A stretch of DNA of 64,000 bases from Pomacea canaliculata. Its lineage: Eukaryota > Mollusca > Gastropoda > Architaenioglossa > Ampullariidae. Shown here in pieces: positions 42,703 through 55,500 of this stretch. The notes beneath the pieces were generated by a model. That model worked only from the letters and a program-made list of their open reading frames with translations. It was not told the origin of the DNA and ran no database searches. How positions within the stretch are numbered: position 1 is the first letter of the stretch; each line of letters opens with the position of its first letter. The translations under genes were made by a program, and so were the position numbers. Location of the stretch: contig NC_037590.1 of assembly GCF_003073045.1 (NCBI RefSeq), positions 39,982,751 to 40,046,750 on the forward strand. The letters are read 5' to 3'.

Positions 42703-45700
42703 ATGGGTCAGTTACGTTTTAAATCGATCACACACGCAAGGATATTTGTGATTGTCATGTCGACTCTGGGTGTAGGAATTTACTTTTCCCCGACTCTGTA
42801 CCGTGCATTCATATTGCCAAGGAAACTAGAACAAAGGCAAAAGGAACTCGATTCAGGTACGTCTTCATCTGTGAGGGTAACAGCTTCAATATCAATTAAA
42901 AAAAAAAACAATATTCGGTGCCGTTTAGGGACATGTTTTGCTTATATTTACTATAATTTCTGATTACCTATGAAGCCCTGACAAAATTATTTGTGTAGAC
43001 ATATATTAAAAAATTTATTCCATATGTTTAGAAACCTTATTAATATCGTTGATGGTGAACAAAATAGAACATCATTAGAAAATTTATGTAAATATGTGAG
43101 ATAGTGTAAAGTGCTATATAAATCAACTTTATTATTATTTGTGGAAAATTCAGTTCTCCTTGTACTTGTAGTATGACGAATTAATAACTGCTGATTTTTG
43201 GCTAAATGAATAAATGATCTACATATACATAATCTTGAGTCTTCGTTCTGCTGGCTGTGTTGTAAATCTTTTTAGCAGCTTTAGGATTTGCTGAACATTA
43301 GTAAATATTTCTCTCTATCATCCTATTGTGTTCTGAGATACGACTGATTCTTAAAGGACTGGTGAGCTGCATATTTTGTTTTCTAATGATTGGGTAAAGC
43401 TCAGTGCAAGATACTTTTTTCAATTAGGAAAATACATCTTTCATTCTTAACATACACACCTACAAACACCACTGAATGCAAAAAGAGGTCAGCAGCACTA
43501 TTGTTAGGAGTGAAAGGATGCATTTATGGAAGGAAGGCCTCAGCCAGTGGATGAGTTGGGAACGGTGGGGTGATCACTTTGCCCCAAGACCATACTATCA
43601 CCCCAATCATGTTGTCCCACAGCTATGTCCCAGGTAAGACCATTTTATCTCAACACCCAAAAGTCGAATTGTCTGAGGCTTAAAAAATGAATCAATCATT
43701 GATGAGTAGCCGAACAGTCAAAATGCAAATTCAGAAGAAAAACATGAAGAAATCTTTTATTTAAATATTGTTTAACGTGAAAAATTATGTTTATTTGCCA
43801 TTGTAAGATACAATCTCTGCATGCAGCCATTTTTGTTTAGTAAAATGGTGGATAAATTTATTCGCATGGGTTTGTTTAAAAAGAAGCAGCTGGAGCTTCC
43901 ATATCTAGATTGTTTGAACAACTTATGGCTCTCTTGTTAGTATATAATAGCTACTTGCTTCATCGATGACAGGCTTGTCTTTTGAGCCTGGGATGATTTG
44001 ACTTTTCAGTACTGGGACAAAATGGTCTTACCTGGGATGAATTGGACTTAGCTGGAGGATTTGACTCAGGCTCTGGGGCAAAATGATTAGTTGCCTGGGA
44101 ACATAGGTTAATAAAGCATATCATGACATCACAATTTTGGCCTCTTTCTGTGTATGGTATTGCCTGTAAGTGTATATTTTGAGAAGAGAAGAGGGGTAAT
44201 CAATTTAAAATAGTAATTTGCACCCAATCATTAGGAAACAGACTTTCCTACCAGCTAGCCCTAAATTATATTAAAAGTCAACCAGTACATGGTATAATCA
44301 AAACAGAACAAAAGTCAGCTGTAGTAAATATATTCAACACTATGTATAGAGTCCTTCCACCACACATACTTAACTTTTCTCATCATAACATAGCATAATA
44401 AATAAACATTGCTACAAATTGTTTAATAACAATGTCCTAATTTTGCAGGAGTGAACTTTATGGTGGTGCAAAAGAACTGTTAACAAATTTCAGCATATAT
44501 TTTTCTTGTAAGTCATGATATACCTGGCTGTAAAATAAGAAATATAATTTGCCTCCTGTGCCTGGACAAAATGACCAAGGTCTGAATACAGAGTTGTAGC
44601 TCTTATTGGCAATTAACTGGTGAATAGAATGTATGAAAGTATCTCTAAACTTGATTACCATCATGACTGATAAACATTAGTCTTCCATATAAAATGTATG
44701 AAAGCATCTCTAAACTTTATTACTGTTGTAACTGATAAAACAGTTTTCCACATGGAGTGTCATTTTATTAGAACGATACACTTTAAATCTATCATTGTCT
44801 GCTAACTTACTTGCCTAGTCCTGTCTAAAACAGTCAATCATACCTTGTTTAAAAATATAAACAAACATCTTTTTATTTAACCAAAGATCGCATGATCTTA
44901 AAATTATTTGATATTATACAGCCAGTTTCTTGTATAAGATTGTGGCTCAACATGTTTTGTTGCTTAGTTTGTTTAGTCCTTGCTACTCCTGGAGGAACAT
45001 AGGGCCGCAACAGCACCTCACCAAAGGACCCGGTTTTGGGCAGCCCCGTTCAGTTGGGCCCATGTGGTTTCAACGTCTTTACCTCGCTTTCTGCTGTTCT
45101 TTTCCAAGTCTGCTTTGGTCTCCCAGCTCCCCTCTTCCCTGAGGATTCCAGTCGAGTGCCTGCTTAGCAATTGTGTTAGCTGGTTTGCACAGGGTGTGTC
45201 CTATCCAGCCCCATTTTTGCTTTTTGATGTCTTGGCTAGTGGCATTCTGGTTGGTTCTTTTCCACAGTCTGCTGTTGGAGATCTTTACAGGCCATCTTAC
45301 TCCCAAAATATGGCATAGGCATCGGTTGGTAAATGTCTGGGGCTTGTTGATGGTGTTTGTCACTCTCCAGGTTTCAGAACCATTTAGTAGGACTGGCTTC
45401 ACATTGGCGTTGGAGATGCAGATCTTGCTGCTGAAGGATAATGCTTGGGAGTTCCAGATGGGGTGTAGGCTGTTGAAAACATGCCTGGCCTTGTTGATGC
45501 AGCTTTTGATGTCATTGTCCACTCCACCATCCTTGTTGACAATGCTCCCCAGATATGTGAAGTGGTCTGTTTCCAGGATGTTCTCTCCTTGAAGTTGTTT
45601 ATTGATTCTCATCATTTCTGTCTTCTTTCTGTTGTCCTTTATGCCAGTCTTCTCTGCTTCCTCTGCTAGCTTACTCAGTTTGGTTTGCGCATGCTGTTGC

Positions 45701-46484
45701 CAATGAGATAGGAGACTAATGTCATCTGCAAAGTCCAGGTCGTGTAGGTGTTTTGTTAAGGTTCACTGGATACTGGTGGTGTTGTCTTGGGTTGTCTTGC
45801 GCATAATTCAGTCTGACCATTAGGAAGATTGTTGGTGATAATATGCAACCCTGTCTTATGCTGGTCTTCATTACAAAAGGTTTAATGAGCTTGCCGTTGT
45901 GAATAACACTTGGCAGGACGAGTCTTCGTACAACCCCTGAATAATGTTTATGAGCTTAAACATGCTTTTTTGTATATACTGTATTTTTTATATTTTGTAA
46001 ACCAGAGATGTAAGTGTTGGTGGTTAAATCAGTATGAAATACACAATGTACATTGGGTAACAACCAAATTCCCTGCATAACATAGTGTTGGTCAGATGAT
46101 AACAAACATTTACAGGCAGAGGTGCAGACTGAACATGAGGTCTCAGATGCCTATAACAGCATTGTTTTAATCTGTGCATCAAAAAGTTTAAAGAAAAAAG
46201 TGATATTCCCCCTCTTCCTTCCCCTCCCTGAGACAACACATTGCCTTCATTATCTTTACTATTTTCTCTTTAGCCCAACTTGCAATTTCTTTCAGATCAG
46301 TACTGTAGGATAACTTATTCATAAGAGTGAAACCATGATGTTTATAATTGTTTATTTCTTGATCTTGGTAGTTCCGTTCTGTTAATTAAACAAGTAGAAA
46401 TAACATATGATCGATAACCTTAGTAAATTTTGCTCTAACATTTGTTCTTCAGGGACTGGCGATAACAGCAAAAATCAACATTAA
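42703..46484 (+). CDS. Small single-pass membrane protein, possibly PIGBOS1-like
   Basis: Exon 1 (42703..42856) starts MGQLRFKSITHARIF. It has one hydrophobic helix (FVIVMSTLGVGIYFSPTLY) and a basic/acidic tail (PRKLEQRQKELDS), then a GTACGT donor. Joined to the acceptor before 46453 it reads on as GTGDNSKNQH and stops at 46484, giving 61 residues. Length, topology and the Lys/Glu-rich tail recall mitochondrial microproteins such as PIGBOS1; this likeness is weak and from memory. A second acceptor at 44450 would give a different short tail. The second exon also contains the FBXO38 start codon 39 bp downstream of this stop. Confidence 0.55.
43561..44099. mobile_element. Foldback-type element with long inverted repeats
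   Basis: The left arm 43561-43679 and right arm 43982-44099 are imperfect inverted repeats of about 118 bp around a loop of about 300 bp. An 18-bp perfect core, CCCAGGTAAGACCATTTT, lies at 43629-43646 and as its complement at 44018-44035. Related (T)CCCAG and GTCCAATTC-like blocks recur within each arm. There is no coding capacity. It lies in the intron between 42856 and 46453. Confidence 0.65.
44955..45925 (-). mobile_element. 5'-truncated LINE, reverse transcriptase C-terminal half
   Basis: The minus strand reads IRQGCILSPTIFLMV, then DFADDISLLSHWQQHAQTKL with the FADD catalytic motif, then FTYLGSIVNKDGGVDNDIKS, then ETWRVTNTINKPQTFTNRCL, then KQKWGWIGHTLCKPANTIAK. The family is RTE/Jockey-like and not resolved further. 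A 178-codon frame is still open at 45079-45615, so this is the best preserved LINE copy here. The 3' untranslated part ends near 44960. Confidence 0.85.
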
Positions 46485-46522
46485 CTTAAGTGGATATTAA
46501 ATTGCTACCATAAACAATCCAA

Positions 46523-49500
46523 ATGACCACCTCTTCACATCTCAACTCCAGACTTCAATCAGGAACCAAATCAGCACCAGCTACTGCTGAAGAAAAGAGC
46601 GGCATGATGACATATGTAGGGAGAAATATCCATGATTTTTTTGAAGACATGCCTTGGCTCAAACTTACAAGGACAGCTGTAGAGGTAGACAGTAGGGGAA
46701 TGCGGGACCAGGCCAAACGATATCCAGAAAATACTGACTTCATAAGCGCACAGTCAGCAGAGGTGCTGTGCCACATCTTTAGCTTTCTTCCTGTCCAAGA
46801 CGTCCTCAAAATGCAGTATCAGAATAAGAAGATGCAACATGCTGTGATGCTTTATCTGAAACTACTTCGTTCCATCGACTTTGGTTATGGAGAGGTTTGT
46901 AAGATAACTTTGGGAAGATATTTTAAAATATTAAGCCCAGTATTGTGTTATGAGAGGTTGCACAATTAGCTATGATTAATTTTATTCAAAGTGAGCTTAA
47001 GATGATTATATAAAAATTATGTATATTTGTGCAGCCAGTAAGTCAGTGGTATTTTGGTTTCCATTTTGTTGCAGATTTTGTCAAATTTTCCATCAAAACT
47101 GACAGATTCTGTGCTGATGCGATTAATGGAAAAGTGTCCCCATCTTGAGAATATCTACAGCTTCCACCCTCAAGAACTGACACCACGTCGATTCCGCAAC
47201 TGTCCTAGCCTTAGTGTGCCAGGGTGTATTGATGCCTTTTTGGTCCTTCCATGTTTGAAAGGGGTAGAAATTTCAGATCCGGCTCTTTTTGAGGCCATAC
47301 TTACGTATCTTCCCCATTTGCACATAATTGGCGCCTTCAAGAACCGTGCTTGTTTCTTGTCCAAAGAGCCCTTTTACAGACTCACGCTTCCAGCTTCTCC
47401 AAATGTTACCACTTTGAACTTGACTGGCGTTACAGTGCCTGAAATATCACGATTAACAACAGTACGACATCTCTTTCTTCACTGTGTTCACCTGACCCAC
47501 CCACTGCCTTTCAGAGACTTCCTGGCCCCCATGCTGGAAACATTTGTCATGGCAAACTGTGTAGGCCCATCCCACTCTCTGAAATATGTATCTCTCTTCA
47601 CTGGCCTTGCAGCAGGGCGCAACCTTTCACGTCTAGAATTAATCAGAGTGCCTTTCTTGGGTAAGCACCATCATGAGCGTTTATATATCAAACATTTTCT
47701 GAAAATATGTTTGTTCACTAAATATTATCCCAGAATTACTATCTTGAATTCTTTTTTGCTTTGTTGTCTGTCATGTTAACCATTGTGTAACTACTTCATC
47801 TGTACACTGTGCATAGTCCATATATCCCTTCAAACCTTTATCCATTGCATTACGTTCTACTTTTGTATTTTATCTTTATGTTGTTCAATGTGCCTATATA
47901 TATATATCTGTCATCTAATGTTTATCATTAGTGGCCAGCGCAGAGTGTGACCTGTCTTGGTCATGATGCTGAGCGATAGAATTACACATTATTTTTTTTA
48001 TCATTTGTACTTTATTTGTGAGACTACAGGGGTTAATGATGAGAAGAGCAGTCAAAAAAATGTCTATAAATGTCCACGAATACACAAGAAACATGTACAG
48101 ATCTGTCATGTTAGACTTTTTTTTTGCAAATTTTACAAATGAGTTAGCTAGAATTAAGAACAGACCTTGTATGGTTGTGCATCTTCATGGATTATTTATA
48201 AGTGGTACAATGTGACAAAGTATCCTGTTTGTTTTTTCCCCTCTATACAAGGTGGTATCTTCCAGCACATTGTTGAAGATAGCTGGCGAGTTCAAGGTTT
48301 TCAGAATCTGAGAAAGATAACTATGGCAGCATGCAAATTTGCCCTTGAACTTGACCTTGGATTCCTTGCAATTACTTCTGCACAAAGGTTTGCTTCATTT
48401 ATTTCCACCCAATTTTTCTGTCCTCCTCCCACTAGTGCACATCCGAAAAATTTTGTTTAAAATTTAAGTTTGCAATAGTTCATTTGATTAGCTTAGTATT
48501 TAGTAAATTCTTGTGATTTTCTTTAGGTGGAGAGACAGGGTACATAGTACAGAGTGAGAAGGGGCAATCTGGGGTCAGATTTCATATCTTTCTTAGACAA
48601 TTTCTATTGTTCTGCATTTGTGTAATAGTAGATATCTGTTAATTTTATTGCCTAGGAGTTGCTGGGAAACTGCACAATTTGTTAGCGTTAATTGAATCGT
48701 TTTGTCTTTGGTCTAAACTGGCATTCACTTCTATCAATTGGTGTCGGACTTAAGGCAAGACTTTAGAACATGTTCTATTTTTGTTAATTTTGTTCACAAC
48801 AAATATAAATCAGTCACTATCTTTAGCAATAAATTTTTACATTGTTTTATAAAAAAATCACTTGGAGAGTGGATAGGGGACATGTTGAACATTTATAATA
48901 TACCTTAATCGCTAAATGGCTACAAATTAATATTTATGTTGAATTCCAGGGCCCTGTCTTGCCTTAACTACCTGATTGCTACAAGTAAATATAAAGATGT
49001 GCAGTCATATATTTTTTTCCCTTTTCTGGGGCAGGGTGATGAGGGAGATGTTTTTTGATGGAATCAGTACAATAGCCCTGCAAATCTGATCATATATTTC
49101 AAAAATGAAAACTCTTGGAACATTTTGACATTAATTTGTTTAACACTTACCATTGCTTTGCTTATATTCTGAAGGCTGGAAGAAATGCTGATACAACCAT
49201 CCCTTGCTAGAGACAGCTTTTTCTCTGCTCTGAAGGTGTCAGAAGCCACCTTTCCTAACTTTAAAAGACTTAGTCTGGGGCATGTTGATGCTTTTGGGCA
49301 GTCCAGTGAGTGAACTATTTGCAGAGAGAGATATTTCTGAAAGTATTGTCTTAAGTGCCTTCAATAAACTGTCAGTAATTTGTTAGTATTGTGATTAAAA
49401 ATTTTTATTTATATCTCTTACCTTCATATACAAGTAACTAGTCATATTTGCAACTGGCCCAAACTGCCTATTTTCTCCTGTTTCTGTAGAAGCTGACAGG

Positions 49501-52500
49501 CTGATCCTTGCAGACACTGGAGAGCTGTTTGGTGTCTCAGAGGTAAAAGAGAATCCTGCACTTGTCACAGACATGGGGATGGCAGCTGCAGCACATTGTT
49601 TTCCAGCACTTACCTCCTTAACCATCAACAACTGCCCACATCTTCATCTGCCACACACTTGGCTAATCTCAGGTGAGAATTGTCTGCTCTTTGTAAAGGT
49701 GAAATAGGGTTTGCATTTTTGGTGTTTTCTCCTTTATTCAGCATTCTAGCCCTACATAGTACATGCGTTTAGAATGATAAAAAGCAATAACACATGGTAG
49801 ATGTTCTGAAATGTTAGTTTCAGTAGCACTGCCTGTTGAAAATTGTGTATGTTAAATGATTTATAGATGTATCTACACAAGCTTTAGTAACTCATGATAA
49901 TCAGTTGTAAGGCAATTAGAGTAAAAGTATCAACTATACAAGTAGTTGCACAAGCTGTGTTTTGAATAAGTGTGCATGCACACGCATGGGTGTGTCTGCA
50001 CATGGTGTGTGTGTGTGTGCGCGTACTGTTGGTTTGTGATATAAGTTAAATAGAGCTTAATTATCTGCATGTAAAATAATGAAAACCGAAAACATTATGT
50101 TCATTAGCTTTCCTTTATAACAGTTCTTCACCTATCTTCTACTAATATTTCAGGAATGAACACATGGACCAATCTACAGCACTTAAGTTTGTGCAGTTGT
50201 CATGCGATGACTCTAGAGAGCTTAGAGTCTCTTGTGGCTCAGTTGCACTCCCTGACTACGTTGTTCCTTGAGTCAATGTTTAGGGAACCACCCAAAGGCT
50301 GTTCACGGTAAGTCTTCTTATTATCTGTGACGTTAGATGGCAATAACAAGTTCAAAATCTGTTAAGACTTGAAGTGCCATGTGTCTGTTGTGCCCTAAAG
50401 TGTTAATACTTTTAGCTTACAGGCTTTGCTCGCTTTGGTTATTGTATTAATGTGTACTATAGTCACTTCCCATTTGCACAATAAATAGAACAATTGCTTA
50501 ATTTGAAAAGGAAGAAAAGAGATTAAAGATTTGAAAATGTGCATGTGTGTGAGATGCAAAAAACTGTAAGAGGTCAGTTTCTTCATCTCCCATCTATGAA
50601 GGTAGATAAAGGACTATGTTCAGATGAATGAAATGAAGACCAGGTTAAGTGAGGGAATTACCAAGTCCATATGTGTAAAATAAGTATGAAATGATCTGTT
50701 GCCTATTACATGCATGTTTTTATTAGTATCTGTTTCTAAAACTAAAATTTGAGGGACAAGACACCAGGTTCAGATACTAGCTTTACATTTTTTCAGTAGA
50801 TGGTTTAACAAGAGCTCTCATGTCTGCTGCAGGGTTGGACTTAGTGCTGGTACAGGCCTGGGTGTGTCAGCAGCCTTGGTTCAGAACCACAACTCTCTGA
50901 CAAACCATGCCAATGGTGCACCTGTTGTTGATGCATATGCTGGTGAGGAAAATGACAGTGAGGATAGTGATGATGAGGAAAGGCTTGGTGGTGATGGTGA
51001 GGGCAACGAAGCTATTCCCCAATTTAGGGAGGAGGAGGAGAATGCTGGTGAAGCAGAGATGATGGAGATCAACAACAATGACCCTGTCATGGAAAACATA
51101 GAAGAAAACAACACTGAGGGCAACAGACATGCAGTGAATCTACCCATTTACAAAGAGCACAACATTGCTGACAATATGCAGGAAAACTGTTGTGGTTTAG
51201 CTTTTGCCGTTGCTGGCAATACAAATGATGTTGGTGATAGGGATGACGATCATTACGAGGAAGAGTTGCTTAGTGCTTCTGGTCTTGTGACAGACATGGG
51301 ACCCCTTCAGTCCCATATGTCTAGCTTACCAGGGAACAGCAGTGAGAGTCTACAACATGAACCATCAGTTTCAGCTTCAGTAAAAATTGATTTTCAGAGC
51401 AGAGGGGATGAGAGCCCTGTTCCTTGCTGTAGTAGTATGCTTTCTCAAGAATTAATAGGACATCAACACGAAGAAGATGGTGCAAGCAAGAGTTCTTCTA
51501 CAGGCAGCAAGAAAACAGCAGCCAGTACCTCATCTGCCAGATGTCCGTGGCAACTAAGGTCACATTCTTTGTTGCATTCAGAAGCTAAAAGGCAACATAA
51601 AGTCACCACAGGAATGTTTTCAGTTGAAGAGACTGAGGAGTCTTTTAGCTCCTTACAGAATCCCTCTAAAGATCACGATCATGAAAATGGTTCAGATGTT
51701 GATGCGGATGATAAAAACCACATGACTGGCAACTCACAGCATATTGAAAACAGCAGATGCTTGTCCCAGGAGCCAGGTAGCCAGGTTTCAGGAGAGCTTA
51801 CATCTGACTCTGAGGCCTTGACTAGAAGTCGACAACTAGCAGAGGAAACCTCAGCATGGCTGCAGTGGGATAGTTCCAGTGAACTTGATGAGTTGCACCA
51901 CTCATGGTATCAGTCTTCTGCTGACAGAGACTGTCCTCACAACCTGACCACATCCACAGTTGGTGAAGCCTTGTGTTTCCCTAGTTCTGATCCTCGCGTG
52001 TCTTCCTTAGATTCAGTTTCTGTGCCAGGCCCTTCAGGTATGTCACCTCTACCCTCATGTGGCATAGGTGAAAAAGAATTTGCTGTCCCTGGGCATACCT
52101 CAGGGCAGACAGTCGTCCCATTGTGTACACCACCTTCTATTAGTTCTTCGGGTAATTTTGATCACCGACTAAGTGACATTGATGAACTTGACAGCGTAAA
52201 TTCTTCAGACTTTCTGGAATGTGGTTCAGGAGTTAACCATATTGGATTGAAGCCAAGTAGTTGTGATCAGCAATATGTAAGCAGCAAATCTTTTGACAAT
52301 GATACTCGCACACTGAGACCAAGGAACTGGGCAGAACAGAGCCTTAAACAGGGCTCAGACAAAAAAAGTGTTGTCAACAAGCAGACTAATGACAAAAACT
52401 ACCATGGTCAGAACTTTGCACAGGCCAAACCTTCAAACACCAAGATCAATGAGAGTTCATGCGAGCAAGAGCTGGCCACTCATGGGGCAGATGAACGACT

Positions 52501-55500
52501 TTCCTTCCCCGTTGAAGGTCCCGTACACCCTTTGCCCCGACCTTTCAAGGGAAAAGGTCTGCTGGGAAAAAAGAAGAGTGTTGCAAAAAGAAGTCGTGGT
52601 CTAAGTGATGATGGTGGATTTGCAGAGCTGTCCTGTCCTGTGTGCCCTTATAAGAAAGACAAGTGGTGCCAAGCCAACAATGATGAAATAAGAGACTCCA
52701 TAAGACGAGTGCGAGAGCAGGAAGACATTGCAGGCAACCAAGGGAAGAAATCAAGAGCTTCCAACTCAGGTAGTGGATCATCGAACAAAAAGTCACTGGA
52801 GGAAGTTGATAGCACACTTACACAAGTGAGTGGGGAGGGAGACATGCCACATGCAGGAGCAAAGCGATGCACATGCTTGTCCAGGGCAGGGAAGAGCCCT
52901 CCCATTATGGTTAGCAAAGCCACCAGCACAAGTGATCCCGTATATGAGGAGGATCATGTGCAGGTCAGTGGTTTTATTGTACAAATGATTTCAGCCGATC
53001 AGTTCAATCCCTTGACATTTAGTGTTTGTTGTGAGAACCATACAGATGCTTAATAATATTTGGTTTGAATGCTCAGGGGAAGAGAGCAGTAAGAGGCTTT
53101 TTATCAAATGCTATAGATGTAATCTCGAAATTACCTTAATCGAAATTACCTTTTTTTTTCCAACAAGAATTTAAGTTCTAGCATCAGAGTGTAGGGTTGT
53201 TTTTTTTAACATATCTTCATTGCACATCAGTGATAAGCATTGCATGATTCAGAAAGCTGATTTGTACTAACCTGTATATCCAGCCTCCTTTGCTAGGCTT
53301 AGGGTAAAGGTGCAACCCAGTTGTCCTGTAATATTTCTTAGTTACAGTTAAACTTTTCAACCTCATCCACCTCCAATTTTTGTTTAAGTCTAAAGGAGAT
53401 TAAAACAGTGATTTTATACTCAGTAACACTACCTAGTCCTAAGGCAACTGGTTTTTCTGAATACCTTTTTATATTTGGTTTATATAGTTTATGTGTTCAA
53501 GATCAGACATTCTATCAAAATGTGTCACTGCTAAAAAAATAAATTAATGTTTGCCAAAGTACTTTCGTCTATCATCAACTAGAAAGGTTTCTTATCATTT
53601 TTTTTTATCCAGTCATAGCATTGAAGGGTAAAAGCAATTGGTTTGATTTGGTATGCATAGCAAAGTTCTGGTTTGATGATGGTCAAGGCCAATAACCCAG
53701 CTTTTTTATCCAGTCACAGCCTTGAAGGGTGAAGGGAGTGGTTGGTTTGATTTGATATGCATAACAAATTTCTCGTTTGATGATGGCCAAGGCTAATAAT
53801 TAAACTTTTTTTGTTTGCTGGTTGGCTTGGCTATGTCAAAAGAATACACTGGAGTGAAATTTGAATGAAATAAATATACTGACAAAAGTTTGGTCTTGTT
53901 CAGTTTGGTCACTAAACATTGTTTCTATATATATAGCAGTTGAGTGGATTTCTAATAATCAGCCCTTCTGTCTTATAACTTGATGTAAAAATTAAAGGCT
54001 TACCTTTTACCTTAGGGCAGGAAAGAATGGTTCAACCATGGAGGGAGGTAAGAAGAGGTGTCTGCTATCTTCATGGTCATGCTTCACAAATTGTATTCAT
54101 CTGACCTAACAAAAATCCTTATTTCCATTCCCCTGGGTAAAACCATTCTTTTCTGCTGGATGGTGGAAGTTTGATCTTTAAATGTGTATGTTGTATATGA
54201 TGGGAGAGAGGAAAATCTTTGTCATGGATTCTTGAAAATGCCATTCTTATGCAGTGAAGTGCAGAACATGGTTATCTACACTGTGAATACCTTATTGCAA
54301 TTATGCCTGCAGGTACTGAAACTCCATTCTGACTCTCTTGCCCATATCACACTACGTATGGTTGGGATAACAGAATTGAGGCTGATGGACTGCCCAAGGC
54401 TGAAGAGTGTACGAGGTAATGGCGGTACAGTAATTATATTGGTTGTAGATATAAAATTATTAAAGTAACACATAATGAAATGGTCATGAATCACATGCAC
54501 AAAAAATAAAATAAATTATGATAAAAATAAAGCAGAAAAAGAGGAATACAAATATGAAGAGTTATTTTTTTTTAATTAAAAAACTACACGTAAACAGCTT
54601 TAGTTGAAAATAATTAACATATCTAATAATTACATGAACTGACAAAGCTGATAACTGAAGATGTTAATCAAGAGACTATCATACATTACATGTTTATGTA
54701 GAAGTATTTTATTTTTATGGGTTAGGCTTAAAAGTATTCAAGTATTTGGATGTAATATGTGTACAACAAGAAGGTAAAAGTAAATAGTTTTAACTTGGAA
54801 AAGTTCTGCAGCAACTTAATGTTGGGAAAAATCTTACAAGGTCTTATTAAACACATGATGTGAATCCTAACAGGAAGTGCTTGTCGAGTTCTGCGGAATG
54901 TGAAAGTCGAGCATAGTCCACTGTTAGGACGAGTGCAGTGGGCACAGTGTACCAAACTGGAGACCAGGTCGGTGTTAGAATCTGTCTGTCAAGGCTTGCA
55001 TGACTCTGGTTCTTGTGTTATCATCCTGAGGCCAATGATGGAGGTAAGACGTCTTTTTTTTTTCCTTTATTTTATTTCTGTTTATAATTTTGTTTTTCGA
55101 GTTCATGATTCTTGGAGATAAAGTCTTTATTGGTATTGTAGAGATGCTTTGTGTTGGAGTCATGACCATTAAAGGCGGAACAACTATTTGGAGCATAGGA
55201 AGAGAATGGTTTCGCCCCTGCGAGGGGAGGTACGAGTGCACACTGTTCTGACAACTAGCAGTCATTTGTCTCCATTTACTACCCTGTCGCTACTCCTACC
55301 ATCCCTCATTGGGGCAAAACTGCCCACAAGAAGTTCCGCATTTAAGGCTGTTTTTTTTCCCCCTTTAATATGTTTATATATGCATGCTTTCCCTTTTGTT
55401 TTCCTTCTCTCTCTCTCACACACACATGCCATTTGTGAGAGAAAACTGCCTATGATTTGAAGATTTTTTTTAAAGTATTCTCTGAGATGTCAGTGTCTGG

